Shown: positions 1 through 11,003 of the stretch, piece after piece
Layout of the letters: each line of letters begins with the position of its first letter
Position numbering within the stretch: the stretch's first letter is position 1
From: Symbiodinium natans
Taxonomy: Eukaryota > Sar > Dinophyceae > Suessiales > Symbiodiniaceae
NCBI GenBank assembly: GCA_905221605.1
Contig: CAJNDS010002762.1
Coordinates: 191,907 to 255,906, forward strand
Length of the DNA: 64,000 nt
Reading direction: 5' to 3'
The notes under the pieces: model-generated
The model's database searches: none
Seen by the model: only the letters and a program-made list of their open reading frames with translations
What the model was told of the DNA's origin: nothing
Position numbers and translations under genes: made by a program

Positions 1-29
1 AACATGTGAATATCCCCACAAGCCTGAAC

Positions 30-114
30 CCGAAGGCGTTGACAAAAAGAGGCGTTTGCAGGCTTCGAAGCCAGGCTTCGTCCATGTTGCACGAGCTGTC
101 TAGCTGAAGGGACC
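30..114 (-). CDS. Internal exon, unidentified protein
   Basis: On the minus strand the sequence from 114 down is open in one frame and reads like protein (SLQLDSSCNMDEAWLRSLQ, then TPLFVNAFG). The acceptor is CCCCAG at 115-120, directly abutting a (CCCTAAA)n array on the sense strand. A donor |GTTCAGG follows at 29. The exon starts with two nucleotides of a codon, which fits the single leftover G of both upstream candidate exons (4100-4171 and 2237-2299). No family is recognised. Confidence 0.55.
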
Positions 115-117
115 CTG

Positions 118-139
118 GGGTTTAGGGTTTAGGGTTTAG
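118..139 (+). repeat. (TTTAGGG)n interstitial array
   Basis: Three tandem plant/alga-type telomere units. On the minus strand it forms the 3' end of an intron and abuts the acceptor of the exon at 30-114. Confidence 0.9.
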
Positions 140-1017
140 AGGGGCGCTCAGATGTCCTTGAGATCTGATTGCGCAGTTCCGGTTTCTGAGTCCCAAAAAT
201 TCAGACATCCTTCTCTTTGCCGAGATTTGCGACGAGGCTTGGCATGAGCGCAGGCCTCCACCTCCTCTGCGTGCCGAATGCAGTCCTGCAGAGTCAGGGC
301 CGAGAGCTTAGGGCCGTGGGGATACTACTATTTGCTTTAACCCCCCCCAGAAAAAAAAAAAGATCCCTATGTTACTCTGATAAGAGAGAACATTTTCATT
401 TTTTGGGTGGTTCGTAAGCAATTCGTAGGATAGGTTGGTTGTGTTGGTGCTCGAGTTCAGGAATAGACAGGTGCTCATACGATGAAGTGTTCGGAACTTT
501 CTGGCTTGTTTCCGAACGATTCTTTGCAGGCGTTCTCACTTTAACGTTTACAGGTTTTACGCGCCTTGGCCCGAGGTTTCCAGAAGTTTCTGCGTCTAAA
601 CCTCTAAGGATCTTCGGGGGTTGAGGCGTGTCGAGGCACTTGGTCTGCTATGAGCATGTTTTGAGCATTCTCAGCATCGCAACCTTCGCTCTCCTAGAAG
701 CTGCATACGGTCCCGCCGTCGAGAGAAGGGAATTTCAAGCTCCATCCGACAACTTAAGCTCCTCTCCCTGGTCAAGCCTCGAAGGCAAGATTATGAATGC
801 TTCGTATTCCCAGGGAAATTGAAATTGGGAGCCCTTGAAGCCATGCAGATGGTCTTCGTGATGGACACTCGGCAGTAAATTCGGGGGTCTGGAAACTCTG
901 CGCTTCTTGCAATTGTTTTTACACTTCCTCTCACCATGGATCCTCTTGGTGCTAGACTTTGCCGTTGGAAGTTCACAACTCCAAGCTACTCGAAGCTCAA
1001 CCCACAACTTGTGATTC

Positions 1018-1110
1018 TATACTGCCCTTAGAACCTTAAAAAAAATAGAAATCTTGAATATCCTCTTGGGTTTTATAAAAACAAAAATAGAAAAAACCAA
1101 GGGGGATATA
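1018..1110. repeat. Short inverted-repeat element, family A copy 1
   Basis: About 93 bp. It starts TATACTGCCCTTAGAACC and ends CCAAGGGGGATATA, so the ends are imperfect inverted repeats. A relative lies at 31534-31621, sharing the first 20 bp, the central TATCCTxTTGGGTTT block and the CCAAGGGGG end. It has no coding capacity and looks like a non-autonomous transposon or introner-like repeat. Confidence 0.6.
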
Positions 1111-2236
1111 GCATTGTACATTGAATGAAGTGCTACAGTGCTCTTTTAGGCTGCTGCCGGGTTCTTGGCTTCTTGGCTTCTTCCCCCCCCCCCCCCTCCC
1201 CCCGGAAATCCTCGTAGAGAGGATGGTTGGACATCTTGCCAGACGGGCCCTCCGCTTCGGGCATGTCCTCCGCACCCGCGGCCAGCATCAAGAAATCTAC
1301 ATTTCAGGGCAAATCTGCTCGGAACCCAGCACTGCACGTGTGCGCGAGCTCCCTCGATGGAGTTTTCCGTTCGCCCTGAACCACAAATGCCTGTCACAGC
1401 CCCTGTTCGGGGTGTGGGGGGACCAAGCGCAGAAGTGCCACTGAACCCAACTTGTTCTACATCCAAGCTGCAGCTCGAGGCGATACCATCTCAAGCCCCA
1501 AGCCAATTGGCATCCCCACACCCCACACCCCAACCCCAAAACTCCGCCCCCCCCATGTCAGGCTGTGTGTTCAGGGCTGCTGAGATCCACAAACCCAAAA
1601 AAGCCAGGCCTCGAGTTCGCCAATGTCCTCCTCATCCATGTCGGGTTCCTCCTCCTGACGCGTATAAGGCTTCCAGGGGCAACGAGACCCTAAAGTCCGA
1701 CATGCCAGGATCAACTTTCATGAGAAAGTACCTGACCACACTGAGCCCTGAACTTTTGAATTATGAAGCCCTAAAGCCTCAGATCCCGCACTCACCCACT
1801 GAGGGTGGAGGCTGTGCTACAAAGCAACAACTGCAACTTGGTAGCACAGTAACCATATTGCAATAAGGGCACCCATTTTTCAGTTGGTTGCTTTGCAAGG
1901 GAACCTTGCACCAAAACAAGGGAATAGGGTACCACCAAGGCAACGCGAACAAAGCCCAAGTAGAGCTGCTGCAGTACTTGGCGGGACGCCGGGGGGGTCC
2001 GGGCCACATGGGTCTTGTGCTTGGGCTTTTGCCAGTCGGGCAACTCTTGCCCCCTGCCATGCCCAGAGAACGCGAGAATTCTGTCAATCCCCGTGTTTCT
2101 TGCTGTTGGTTAGAAGGGAATGAGGTATTGAGGTACCCTATAGAATCCCTTAAAGGGCACATATACCCGAATTCCCTCACTCCCTACGTGAAAGTGTTTC
2201 CGGGCAGGTCCTCGCCAAAGTCTTCCATGCTCTCAC

Positions 2237-2299
2237 CGGACTCTTCGAGCTCCTCCATGGGCTCCTTTCCCACTTTGCAAGGAATTTCAGTAAAGGGGG
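2237..2299 (-). CDS. Internal exon, acidic protein segment
   Basis: Between an acceptor (CTTTTTAG) and a consensus donor (|GTGAGA) there are 63 nt that encode a Glu-rich segment (PFTEIPCKVGKEPMEELEES). Reading past the donor stays open to a stop at 2184. The exon takes the leftover G of exon 4100-4171 and passes a leftover G to exon 30-114, so it is phase-neutral and could be constitutive or a cassette. Function unknown. Confidence 0.5.
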
Positions 2300-3547
2300 C
2301 TAAAAAGTATGAAATAGTAGTGTTTTATAAGACACTTCGAAATAGTTTTCGAATAGTAGGAAAATAGCAGCAAAATTTCAAAAATAAGAAGATAGTGTAC
2401 AGAGGGCCTTAGACGTAGCGTATTAAAAAGGCCTGAGGCAGGATAACTTGTGGCAGTGCAAGCTCTGCTAGATTGCTGAGTTGGGCGTTTTGTTCTTTGT
2501 TTTGGGGGGGGGGGGGGCATTAGCATCTCTTGGTGCCTTCTCTCGCGACTCCTTCGGGCTGCCAGTAGATCCTTCCCACCTCCAATCAGCCGTTTCATTC
2601 ATCTGATTTATCTGTGGAGCAACTAGCAACTAGAGACTTGGGCACCCGTGAACCCACGGCCTTCGGGTGCCCAAGGCTTCAACATGTCTGAACCCTCCCC
2701 CCCCAAAAAAAAACAACTGTAAAGTTTCATGCCCTTTGTCCTACGCCTCTACTCTTTCTTGGGCCGCTTTACAGCTGTATACTCCATAATGTCCATGAGG
2801 CTCAACCTGTTGTCATGTAGTCGGTGCCTCTGTCCATAGCAGTAAAAGTCAAAATAGTAAATGCCCATCTGGACCTTAAAAATCAAACATGGCTCTCCAT
2901 CTACGAAACATGTCACAGTGACACAAGACCAGCTGTGCAACACAATCCTCCTCCTCCTCGGCCAGGACCTGATAGGAGGCGTCGGGAGTGGAAATAGCTG
3001 GGGTTTGTTAGGCTTTTGGCGGCTCAGGGCTGTTCTGGCTGCTGCAGCCTGGGACATCCTGGCACCCTAACGTAGCTTGAAATGAGCACTAGGCCTTGTA
3101 ACTTGTATGTCAAAAAACTCAATTTCTGGCTTGGAGCCTCGACAGCCTTGACCACCTGGAGGCCTCTTTCCTATCGGTCAGCTGCGCGTGCAAGTTGGCA
3201 TGCAAGATGAGCTCATTCTGGCGCAGCTGTCCGCAACACCGGCAGCTCCATCTAGACATCGGGCGATTTGGGTTCAGGTACGATTGGCGCGACAGCAGCA
3301 ACTGATAGTGGATTTTATGCCCAGACACCACCGCCTGCCAGACAAACCGCCACCAAACGCAGCACATCCAACCCAAAAGCATGCTAGAAGGGCAGCCGGG
3401 TAGAAAACTTGAATCCTGAGAAAGACCCTACAAAAGCCCAAAGCCTCACAAACCAAGTGGGTCGATGTTCTGGGAGCCGGGCTGCGGTCGAGGTAAGCGA
3501 CAGGACCAGGCCCAGCAGCCTCTCTTTGGACGCAGGAGTCTGACACT

Positions 3548-3940
3548 TTGGGATGTTCCCCCTGATACTAACAGTCCTTGCTAGGGATGATAATAGAGGG
3601 TACGGATGTTCCCCCTTATACTAACAGTCCTTAATAGGTATGATAATAGAGGGTACTATAAACTGGTACTTCTTGTGGGATTTTTGCTGTTTGGTGAGAA
3701 CTTTGGGGGCTTCATGTGCCAGGGAATTGGGGGTGGATTGGAGCTTACTGAGCTTCGGCAACATGGGCCGGGGGTTCCGCGTGCGGGGGAACTGGCTTCA
3801 TGGGCCAGCTTCCGAACGCACAGCCAACCCTACAGTACATCCTCAAAGGCAAATGTATTCTAAGGAAACATCATCACAACTATAGTACCCCCGATTATAA
3901 GGCTTGTTAGGGACTGTTGCTAAAAGGGGGAACATCCCAA
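3548..3940. mobile_element. Composite inverted-repeat element, family B copy 1
   Basis: It starts TTGGGATGTTCCCCCTGATA and ends with the complement AGGGGGAACATCCCAA. The left end is present twice in tandem (3548-3600 and 3603-3655), so this copy is a partial duplication or nested insertion. No transposase frame is present. No target duplication was recognised here, unlike the copies at 5650 and 22770. Confidence 0.65.
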
Positions 3941-4071
3941 CATCAACCTGTTGTGGATTCTAGTTCTGATTCAAGCCTACGACTAGAGTGCAAATAAAAG
4001 CCACCATGGGAGCCAACAAAAAAGCAGAATCATATGAAATCCAAGTCCCACAAAGCCTACCAAGCCCTGAT

Positions 4072-4103
4072 CCTAAACCCTAAACCCTAAACCCTAAACC
4101 CTC
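4072..4103 (+). repeat. (CCCTAAA)n interstitial array
   Basis: Four CCCTAAA units. On the minus strand this is TTTAGGG beginning exactly at the donor of the exon at 4100-4171. Confidence 0.9.
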
Positions 4104-4171
4104 AAACTCCAACTTCGAGCCGGGGGCAGCAGGTATTTTCGCATCGTCGCAGCTTCTGGGCGCGCGCCAAG
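4100..4171 (-). CDS. Internal exon ending at a TTTAGGG donor
   Basis: The acceptor is CCTTGCGCAG at 4172-4181 and the donor is |GTTTAGGG at 4099. The frame that leaves one nucleotide at the 3' end is open and reads CDDAKIPAAPGSKLEFE. That leftover G combines with the first two bases of either downstream exon (2237-2299 or 30-114) to continue an open frame. A second frame is also open, so the choice rests on phase agreement. No family recognised. Confidence 0.5.
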
Positions 4172-5649
4172 CTGCGCAAGGAGTGGCCCTAAACCCGAGA
4201 TGATCAAGATGTGCTTAAACTGTCGAGGTGACGCTCTGTAAACCTTGAGTTTAGAGATAAAAAAACGTACCGAATGCGTAATGGGACCGGTGGTGTCTGT
4301 TCCCGAGTCATGGCAAGTGAGCGGCAGACGACAATAAACCAAAATCTGCAGCGCAAACACTTCAACCCGCGCAGAATAGGATTCAGGAATCAGGAGGTTT
4401 GTGACTTTTCGAAGTTCAAGGCGAGTTGGCCGGTCCTCCAATTGCAGACATACTACGGCGCGGGCGCACCAATGAGCTTGGGGGATGCTTCATGTGGGGT
4501 TTAGGATGCATTCGGGCTTTTGGGTTTGCAGTTGCCCTGCCCCTTGCCCTGTACCTTGGAACGGACTGCTCATGCGCACTACGAGGCACTAAGGAAATCC
4601 CATCAAGTCCGGATATGTTTGGTGCCTGCAAAGGTGCAATGCTGGGGCATACTGCGACACTTGTAATCACTTGTACGACACGCCCTTTCTCACCTTGTTC
4701 ATTTTACGGAGAATGCTTCGCCCTCCCGATCGAAACCTTTGCATGACACAAGTCTTTCACTAAGATCCGTATGAACATGCTCATGAATACTCTCGTGCAA
4801 ATCCCATCATCTAAAAAACTCTTTGAAACTAACAACTAATACACGCCACGTAAACGTGCATCTGTGTGTGTTTTAGTTGTTCGCGTTTCTGTGCCACGTA
4901 TCCACATTCACAGCCAAAACCTACAAACAGCTTTTTGCCTTCCCCCAAATCTGAAGCCTGCTGCCCGAAGAGTGGGCGATTGCGTAAGTAGGCACTCCCA
5001 CACTCTGTTCAGCAAGGCAGCAGATCCTTTTCTTTATCGTTGCGCGGAAACCGTGCACTAAAGAACGCCAAGCTCCAGAATGCTTTCCAGCCAAGACACT
5101 TGATTTTGCATGGTCTGATCTCTCACGAGGAAAGAAGAGAGAGCAGAGGAAAGGAGGGTCCAGTAGACTAAGGTTCTAATCGAACTTATGGGCTGCAAAA
5201 GCCCACGGTTGGCAAGTTATTGCTGTGTTTGAGCTCTTGAGCTCGGATGTGTACACGAAGCTCCTACCGGGGCTCCGACTGGTGCTTGCGCAAGGAAGAT
5301 CTTGGATGCATCGGAGCAAGTCAGCTAAGAGGGTTTCGATTCGACCCCGCTCAGACCGCCCAATCCCTCAAACAACCTAAGCCTCAAACCCCTACGCCTT
5401 AAACCTTACACCCTTCAGCCACCCTGACTCGGAACGCGGAAGCGTATCAAACTGTTTCGCCCCTTCTGTCTTCATAACATGGTGCTGACCCTAAACCTAC
5501 CTGTACCACACCAATATAAGAGTCGCAGGTTTCTCGCTCGTTATCAGAAACCCAGAGGCTCGGACGTCCCTTCAGGGATGTCACGGGGTTCTCGCAGGCC
5601 AAACCACGTGCCTTGCTTCTCCATGGACTGAAGGTTTTAAGAGTTTGGA
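4172..5649. other. No gene recognised
   Basis: Mixed-composition sequence. I saw no exon here that stands out in either strand by frame, codon use and splice signals. Confidence 0.4.
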
Positions 5650-5765
5650 ATGGGATGTTCCCCATTCTACAAACAGTCCTTAATATGGAGTGTGTATAAC
5701 CCCCTAATCATTATAATCCCTATCAAGGACTGTTAGTACTGTTAGTATAAGGGGGAACCTCCCAA
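5650..5765. mobile_element. Inverted-repeat element, family B copy 2, with 8-bp target duplication
   Basis: 116 bp, beginning ATGGGATGTTCCCC and ending AGGGGGAACCTCCCAA. It is flanked by AGTTTGGA on the left (5642-5649) and AGTTTGGG on the right (5766-5773), a 7/8 match that reads as an 8-bp target-site duplication. It has no coding capacity. An 8-bp duplication would fit hAT-like non-autonomous elements, but the terminal motif is not one I recognise. Confidence 0.7.
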
Positions 5766-6204
5766 AGTTTGGGATTGAAGAGTGCCGGGGGTTTCGGGAT
5801 GCTTTCAGCATGCGAAGCTCTCGTAGGTGGGCTGCCACGAACCCTTGCGCCGAGATGATGGGAGTTCTGGGACCTCCAGCAACCAGACCCGAAGAAGATG
5901 TGCTTCTGCAAAATCTTACACCTCAACCCCGAACCACAAATCCTGCCCACCGCCGAACACCTACAATCCTTGATCGGATGTTGTACACAGATACCTGATC
6001 GAAGAGGCAAGGAATCTTTCGACTGTTTCAAAGACCCAAAGAAGAAGGGTGGGGGGGGATAAGAAAACCTCAAATCAAAAAACTGCAAACCCAAAGCCGG
6101 GAAATCGGTTGCTCCAACATGCAAGTCGCTCAGCCGGCAATCATCTTGCTTTGGTCCATGACGAACTCTGTGATTGCCTTAGCTTCCAGGCTTCTAGGCT
6201 CAAG

Positions 6205-6462
6205 ATGCTCAACCCACACACACAGACAGAGAGACAAAGAGGCACACACACACACACACAGAGACACAAACACACACAGACACACGAACACAGAGACACA
6301 CACACACGTCACAGACACAGACAGACACGGAGACAGACACACAGACAGACACACACACACACACACAAACACAGTCAGAGACAGAGGCACACACACACAG
6401 AGGTACACACACACACACACACACCCACCCCCACACGCACCCGCACCCGCACGCACTCGCAC

Positions 6463-6495
<33 letters not shown>

Positions 6496-6830
6496 CACAC
6501 ACACACACACACATACACACACATATACACACACAACACACATACACACATTCACAAATACACACATACACACATACAGACATACATACATACATACATA
6601 CACAAAGAAGCAGACACAGGTCACAGACACAGACACAGGCAGACTGAAACAGAGACACACACACACAGACGATGGTCACAGACACAGACAGACACAGAAG
6701 AGAGAGACACACACGCACACAGAGACACCATACATAAAGACGGACACAGACACACAGGTCACGGTCAGACAGAGACAGAGATGCACACACGCATGCGCAC
6801 GCGCACACGCACGGGCACACGCTAAAAAAA
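6205..6830 (+). repeat. (CA)n-rich microsatellite
   Basis: About 600 bp of CACACA interspersed with CAGA and CATA units. It produces long, meaningless Thr/His or Cys/Val open frames in all phases. Confidence 0.95.
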
Positions 6831-7022
6831 GAACGAACGTGCGTGCGTTCTTGCTTCCAATCGACACTTCATCCCCCTGTCATGCCTGAGCAAGATGGAG
6901 TTTAGGGAGGGGTGCTTAGTAGGCTACCCAACGCTCATGGGTCATGCGCGTGCAGTAATGAGTTGCATGATCATGACGCTGGCTTAATTAAGATTTCTGT
7001 GCTGAAGCTGAGCTGCAGCCAC

Positions 7023-7111
7023 GGATGGGTAATCGAAAATCAGGGTCGGCGGCAGCTTGATGCCGGGCCTGAGGCTTTCAACACTTCCCCGTGCAAGGGC
7101 AGCACACACCG
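7023..7111 (-). CDS. Exon ending an acyl-carrier-like domain
   Basis: The minus-strand frame reads SLRPGIKLPPTLIFDYPSV. The segment GIKLPPTLIFDYPSV matches the last third of phosphopantetheine-binding (acyl carrier) domains of type I polyketide synthases, where 'LPxTLxFDYPT' is the hallmark. The DSL loop carrying the attachment serine lies upstream in such domains and was not found. The acceptor GTTTAG at 7112-7117 lies in the telomere-like hairpin intron. The frame stays open to a stop at 6984; a donor |GTGGCT would end the exon at 7023. Substrate and product cannot be inferred. Confidence 0.55.
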
Positions 7112-7194
7112 CTAAACCCTCAACCCTAGGGTTTAGGGTTAAGGGTTTACTCTAAACCCTAAACCCTAAGCCTCCTACAAAGGAAGCCTACCGC
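7112..7194 (-). other. Putative 83-nt hairpin intron built of telomere-like repeats
   Basis: On the sense strand it starts |GTAGGC, continues CTTAGGGTTTAGGGTTTA, turns in three bases, then runs TAAACCCTTAACCCTAAA and ends GTTTAG. The two arms (7126-7149 and 7153-7170) are nearly perfect complements, so the whole intron can fold as one hairpin. The flanking exons join in phase through one leftover G plus CG. Confidence 0.55.
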
Positions 7195-7493
7195 TTGGCC
7201 GATGGCAGATTCGAGAACAGCAAACTTCATCGTATGGATAGTTGCGAGGAAGTGAGCATGGCACCACTGAGAAGCTCCAAAGCTTTAGACCCCGATGTTG
7301 AGAAGTCTGATCCGTTGCCAGGCACTTCCCAAAAACTACCGTCTCGTTATAGAACTCGGGTTTGGGGAGCTTGAAATTGAAGAGTTTCAGGGCCCTGGGC
7401 GTGTCGAAGAACAACTGCACGCTGCACCGCAGAATCTCGTTCCAAGTCAGATCAAGCCGTCGGACCGAATAAACGAACCAGAGTGCCGCAGGG
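7195..7493 (-). CDS. Exon of unidentified protein, about 99 codons
   Basis: The longest non-repeat minus-strand frame in the first 30 kb. It is open from an acceptor (CCCGTCAG) at 7494 to a donor |GTAGGC at 7194, and open further upstream to 7654. Codon use is protein-like and aromatic-rich (LFFDTPRALKLFNFKLPKPE). It may include more than one exon. It lies directly upstream of the acyl-carrier-like exon, but I do not recognise a domain. Confidence 0.45.
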
Positions 7494-7499
7494 CTGACG

Positions 7500-9660
7500 G
7501 GTTTCAGCTTCCTTTCACCACATCTCAGCCCGCAGGGTCTTGGATCTCGGCAAACCCATCTACAGCTAGACCCAGAGGCCTGCGGGCACAAGCGGCAAGA
7601 AGGCGGCAAGTGTTCCGAACTAGCCCCCTTCCCGAAGTGGATTTCTGAGCCCATGAACAGTCAAAACCCATCCAGGGCTCCTGGCTCAACACGCTTTGCA
7701 CAAGCCTCTCTATCTCTGAGCCCCGAGCAAGTCCTTGGTTAGCTCATCCCGCAGAAGCACGGCTGTGTTCGAGGTGAGCCCGGCCTCCCAAGGGAACAAA
7801 AACCCCTCAAAGCTTCAAAAAGGCACACAATAAGAGCACTAAGACTTAAGAGCCGTCCAAACTGCGCGAAGCACGCTGCATAACTTGCATCCACCTGCTA
7901 CCGCCTAGAGGCCTCGTCCGCAAGCCTTACCACCCAACCCTCAACCCGCAAAAAAAGCTCAGGCTTGAAAATTGAACCTTGAAATACCTTATGAAAACCT
8001 GTTCAACACCAATGCTCCCAATGTGAACCTCCATGAGGGGCGTGTCGGCTTCAAACTCCTCGTCACCGCCCATGATTGCCGTCGCGATCTGAGAGGGATG
8101 TCGGGGGGTATGGGGGGAATGGGGAGAGTCGGGGGGGGGGGGGGGAATTCGGGTTGCCCTGTGTACAGGGTCCTGGAGGTGTCTGGAACTCTGGGCTGTA
8201 GGGTTTGGAGTGCCAAGGAAGTTCCGGCCTGACCTTCGGGCCTCCTGACGAGGAGCCTTGCTCTTAAAGCGCTTCAGGCTTCAGGGGTGTGCCAAGAGGA
8301 CCATGTATGCTCCCAGCTCGCCTGACGATTGGGCACAAGTCTTTACCCGCAGAGCGGGCAATGCGAGTTCTTGGGGAACCCTAGGCATGGTTTCCACGTG
8401 CTTCTCCAGGAACACCCTCCCGATCCCCTCTTCTTTTTTCTCACCCTTTGGGCCCATGATTATGTATCCCAAGAGCCTCTGAGCACTAGCAACCTTGGTC
8501 GCTTCGTGGTTCGGGATTGTTGCAGACTGAGGCGAACTTCAGGGTTCATTGTTCTAGAGAAGCCCCGGTTGACATCGAACTCTGGCGATGCAGCGCGCCT
8601 GGCTGACCTTGCTCTTGATTGTCCCTGTGTCCATGCCTGCCTCGGGTGTGTCCAAGAGTACTGAAACCCCAACTTGTTGTGATGGCACTGGTGTCACATC
8701 CAGCTTCTGTTTTGGCTCAGTTGAGGGAGCACCTCTTCCGTTTATAACTCACCTCAAATGCCCAGGAATGTGCACACAGTAGGGTTAACATGGTCAAGCC
8801 CCAGATCATGGCAAATCCCAACTATACGTGAGGGCTTCCACACCATTTCAGCTGGAACCTGTCTTGAGTCGAAACCTTGCTGCTGGCAATAGGGTTCACT
8901 GATCAACCGGCCTTGAGCAACAAGGGGTTGCTCTCCCGCTCCAAAGGCGCCTGCGTCGAAGGAATATTCAAAGATTGAAAGCCCTGAGGCTCCATGCTTC
9001 TCCATTTTATTAGAAGGCCAAACATGAGCTCTCTTTCCTAACCCTGAAATCCACAAAGAAATCCGCAGACATCAACTGGGACCTGTGATCTTGGGGATTT
9101 TGCTCTGCTTGTACTTCCCTCGATTGCGAGACGCCTTCTCCACGGAGCCAGCCTTCGGCGCTTGCATCTCCATGCCTGGGGGGGGGGGGAAGAGGGGGGG
9201 GGAAGAGGGGGGATTCGTGACAAACATCCACAAACGCCAACAATCACCACCCCAAAGCTAAAACTCAAGCACCTTTGGTGCTCAGACGCTCAGAATTGAC
9301 AACAAGGACCTGCGGCTTTAACTGTAAGGGCGCTGCTAGGCATCATCTGTGGCATTGGTGGGGCTGCACCACCTCCACCCTGAAGCTGCTGCTGCTGATA
9401 GTACCTCGGTTGCTGCACGGTGAGGCCTTAAGGGCCCAAGCTTCGACTGGAGCCACCAGAAACAACTGCAAACAAAACGAGTAAAACCAACAAACGGCCT
9501 CCCCCATACCAGCACGTAGTCCCTCGCACACCCTTAGGAAACAAGAGAGATTACACGTCAGAGAAAATCATTCCTTGCCTGGCCTGTCAGCTTCTGGCCT
9601 GAGTCCAATCTCAGTACTACGGCAGACTAAGACCGTCCACTGAATGAGCAGCATAATCCC
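7500..9660. other. No gene recognised
   Basis: Contains poly-G/C runs (8133-8146, 9179-9211) and several small open frames in both strands, none with convincing splice signals plus protein-like sequence. Confidence 0.4.
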
Positions 9661-9664
9661 ACAC

Positions 9665-9715
9665 CCTCAAGCCTAGGATGAAGTCATCGAAAGTATCAGA
9701 GACCGAAGCCAGCAG
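9665..9715 (-). CDS. 17-codon exon, unidentified protein
   Basis: Sense sequence LLASVSDTFDDFILGLR in phase 0 at both ends, between an acceptor (ATATCGTAG) and a donor (|GTGTGG). A weak CCCTAAACCCTGAA array lies about 27 bp upstream on the sense strand. Function unknown. Confidence 0.55.
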
Positions 9716-10118
9716 CTACGATATTTTCCGCAAAGATTTAAGGTTCAGGGTTTAGGGCTTGGTGTTTGATGGTTTCGGGAAGGCATAAAACTTATAAGCT
9801 TGCGACGCACCATCGCACTCTCTGCTTAAAGAACTATGTCCTGACCGTTCTAACAACACCACACTCCGAACCAGCTCCCTAACCGCAAGCGCTCGTCCCC
9901 AAACCTAGATTCTCAGGTCAGCCGTGCCGCTGTAGGGCCCATTGCCTGATGGCTGATTGGCCACGAGGAAAATGCAAAAAGGAAGACTTGAAGCGAATCG
10001 AAGCTTTGTAACCTTGAGAGTGTGGCTCCAAGCCCTAGACGTAAGACCCTATGGCTAGGGGTTTGGGGCTTGGGGTAGAATGCAGCAACGTGGTGGTTCT
10101 GCGAATTTCACCACATAC

Positions 10119-10285
10119 CGAGGCACCAGCGTGAGTCCGGGGTCCAAGTTGGTCTTGAGCGTAGGGCTTAGGATCTGGAGTCTACGCAGAAACGCGCCGC
10201 CGCATTCTTGGGGTGCACACTGCGAAAGATGTGTCTTTGGAGCACTCGGCTTGCCAAGTGACTGCTGCTGGAGGCGGAGCTTTTC
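10119..10285 (-). CDS. Exon of unidentified protein, 167 nt
   Basis: Starts after CTTGCTGCAG and ends at a donor |GTATGT. The phase-0 frame reads EKLRLQQQSLGKPSAPK and continues to LDPGLTLVP. A second frame (KAPPPAAVTWQAEC) is also open for most of the exon and then stops, so the frame is not certain. Confidence 0.5.
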
Positions 10286-10745
10286 CTGCAGCAAGCTCGG
10301 CACTAGGAGCAATCGATCCTGATGTCTTAGTTTCTTGCTCTATGGGGTCCCGGGGTCCCTTTCGACCTCCGGAGGCCAGGTGAAGTTGAGAGTGGGAAAT
10401 TCCTGAGGAGCAGAGCTGGTTCCCTTCTTCCATTCCTTGGCTTCATCAATGTCACACCCTGCAATTCCTCGTGCTGAGGCCACTTGGAGGTTTAAGACTT
10501 CGGTCTACTTTCACTTTCAGTCCAATCCCCGCATCTGAACCTGAGCCTGAGCAGCTTGAGCAACTTTATCTGCATCAAAATCCTGGAGCCGTCGTGTCGT
10601 AGAAAACCCAGCGCGCTCCTCTATCGCAGCAGTTCTCTTGGAATAAGCCCTGGTTACAAAACAAAGCCATTCCTCATCGTTAAGCCCACCAACCCAAACC
10701 CATCGAGCCCCCAAACTCAAACCCAAAAAGTCTCACCCCAAACCA

Positions 10746-10857
10746 CCCTAAACCCTATAAACCCTATAAACCCTATAAACCCTATAAACCCTATAAACCC
10801 TATAAACCCTAAACCCTAAACCCTAAGCCCTAAACCCCAAACCCCAAACCCTAAACC
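10746..10857 (+). repeat. (CCCTATAAA)n and (CCCTAAA)n array
   Basis: Seven CCCTATAAA-type units followed by CCCTAAA and CCCCAAA units. On the sense strand this is the 5' end of an intron, beginning at the donor of the exon at 10857-10955. Confidence 0.9.
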
Positions 10858-10955
10858 CAGCGCCTGCCGCTTCCTCTGCTCCTCGGCTGCGATCTCGGCC
10901 CTGGTCGGAAGCCCCAGGGCCTGCCAGAGCTTGTTAAGGGAAAGGAGGGACCCTT
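10857..10955 (-). CDS. Exon enclosed by telomere-like repeats
   Basis: An island between a CCCTATAAA/CCCTAAA array and a TTTAGGG array. The sense strand has acceptor GGTTCCTTAG and donor |GTTTAGGG. The frame reads NKLWQALGLPTRAEIAAEEQ followed by RKRQAL, a clearly helical, protein-like segment. The exon begins with two and ends with one nucleotide of a codon. Function unknown. Confidence 0.65.
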
Positions 10956-10979
10956 CTAAGGAACCTTGGGGGTTCTTTG

Positions 10980-11003
10980 GGGTTAGGGTTTAGGGTTTAG
11001 GGT
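10980..11003 (+). repeat. (TTTAGGG)n array
   Basis: Three units. On the sense strand it lies at the 3' end of the intron upstream of the exon at 10857-10955. Confidence 0.9.

Larger units (their letters stand above)
115..2236 (-). other. Putative intron ending in (CCCTAAA)n
   Basis: This stretch lies between the exons at 2237-2299 and 30-114 and has no convincing coding sequence. Its sense-strand 3' end is a short (CCCTAAA)n array (118-139 on the plus strand as TTTAGGG) followed at once by CCAG. It also contains the inverted-repeat element at 1018-1110 and a poly-C run near 1184-1203. A weak minus-strand coding impression at about 670-770 was not strong enough to call. Confidence 0.4.

Noticed and set aside
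1165..1866. 233-codon plus-strand frame
   Set aside because: Overlaps a poly-C tract; the composition is Pro/Arg-rich and both strands are open. No splice or homology support.
8690..8740. Spliced-leader-like TTTTGGCTCA
   Set aside because: Only the last ten bases resemble the dinoflagellate leader; the rest does not match.
9677..9742. Plus-strand exon reading (SSKVSETEASSYDIF)
   Set aside because: The minus reading over 9665-9715 is phase 0 with both splice sites and agrees with the local strand.
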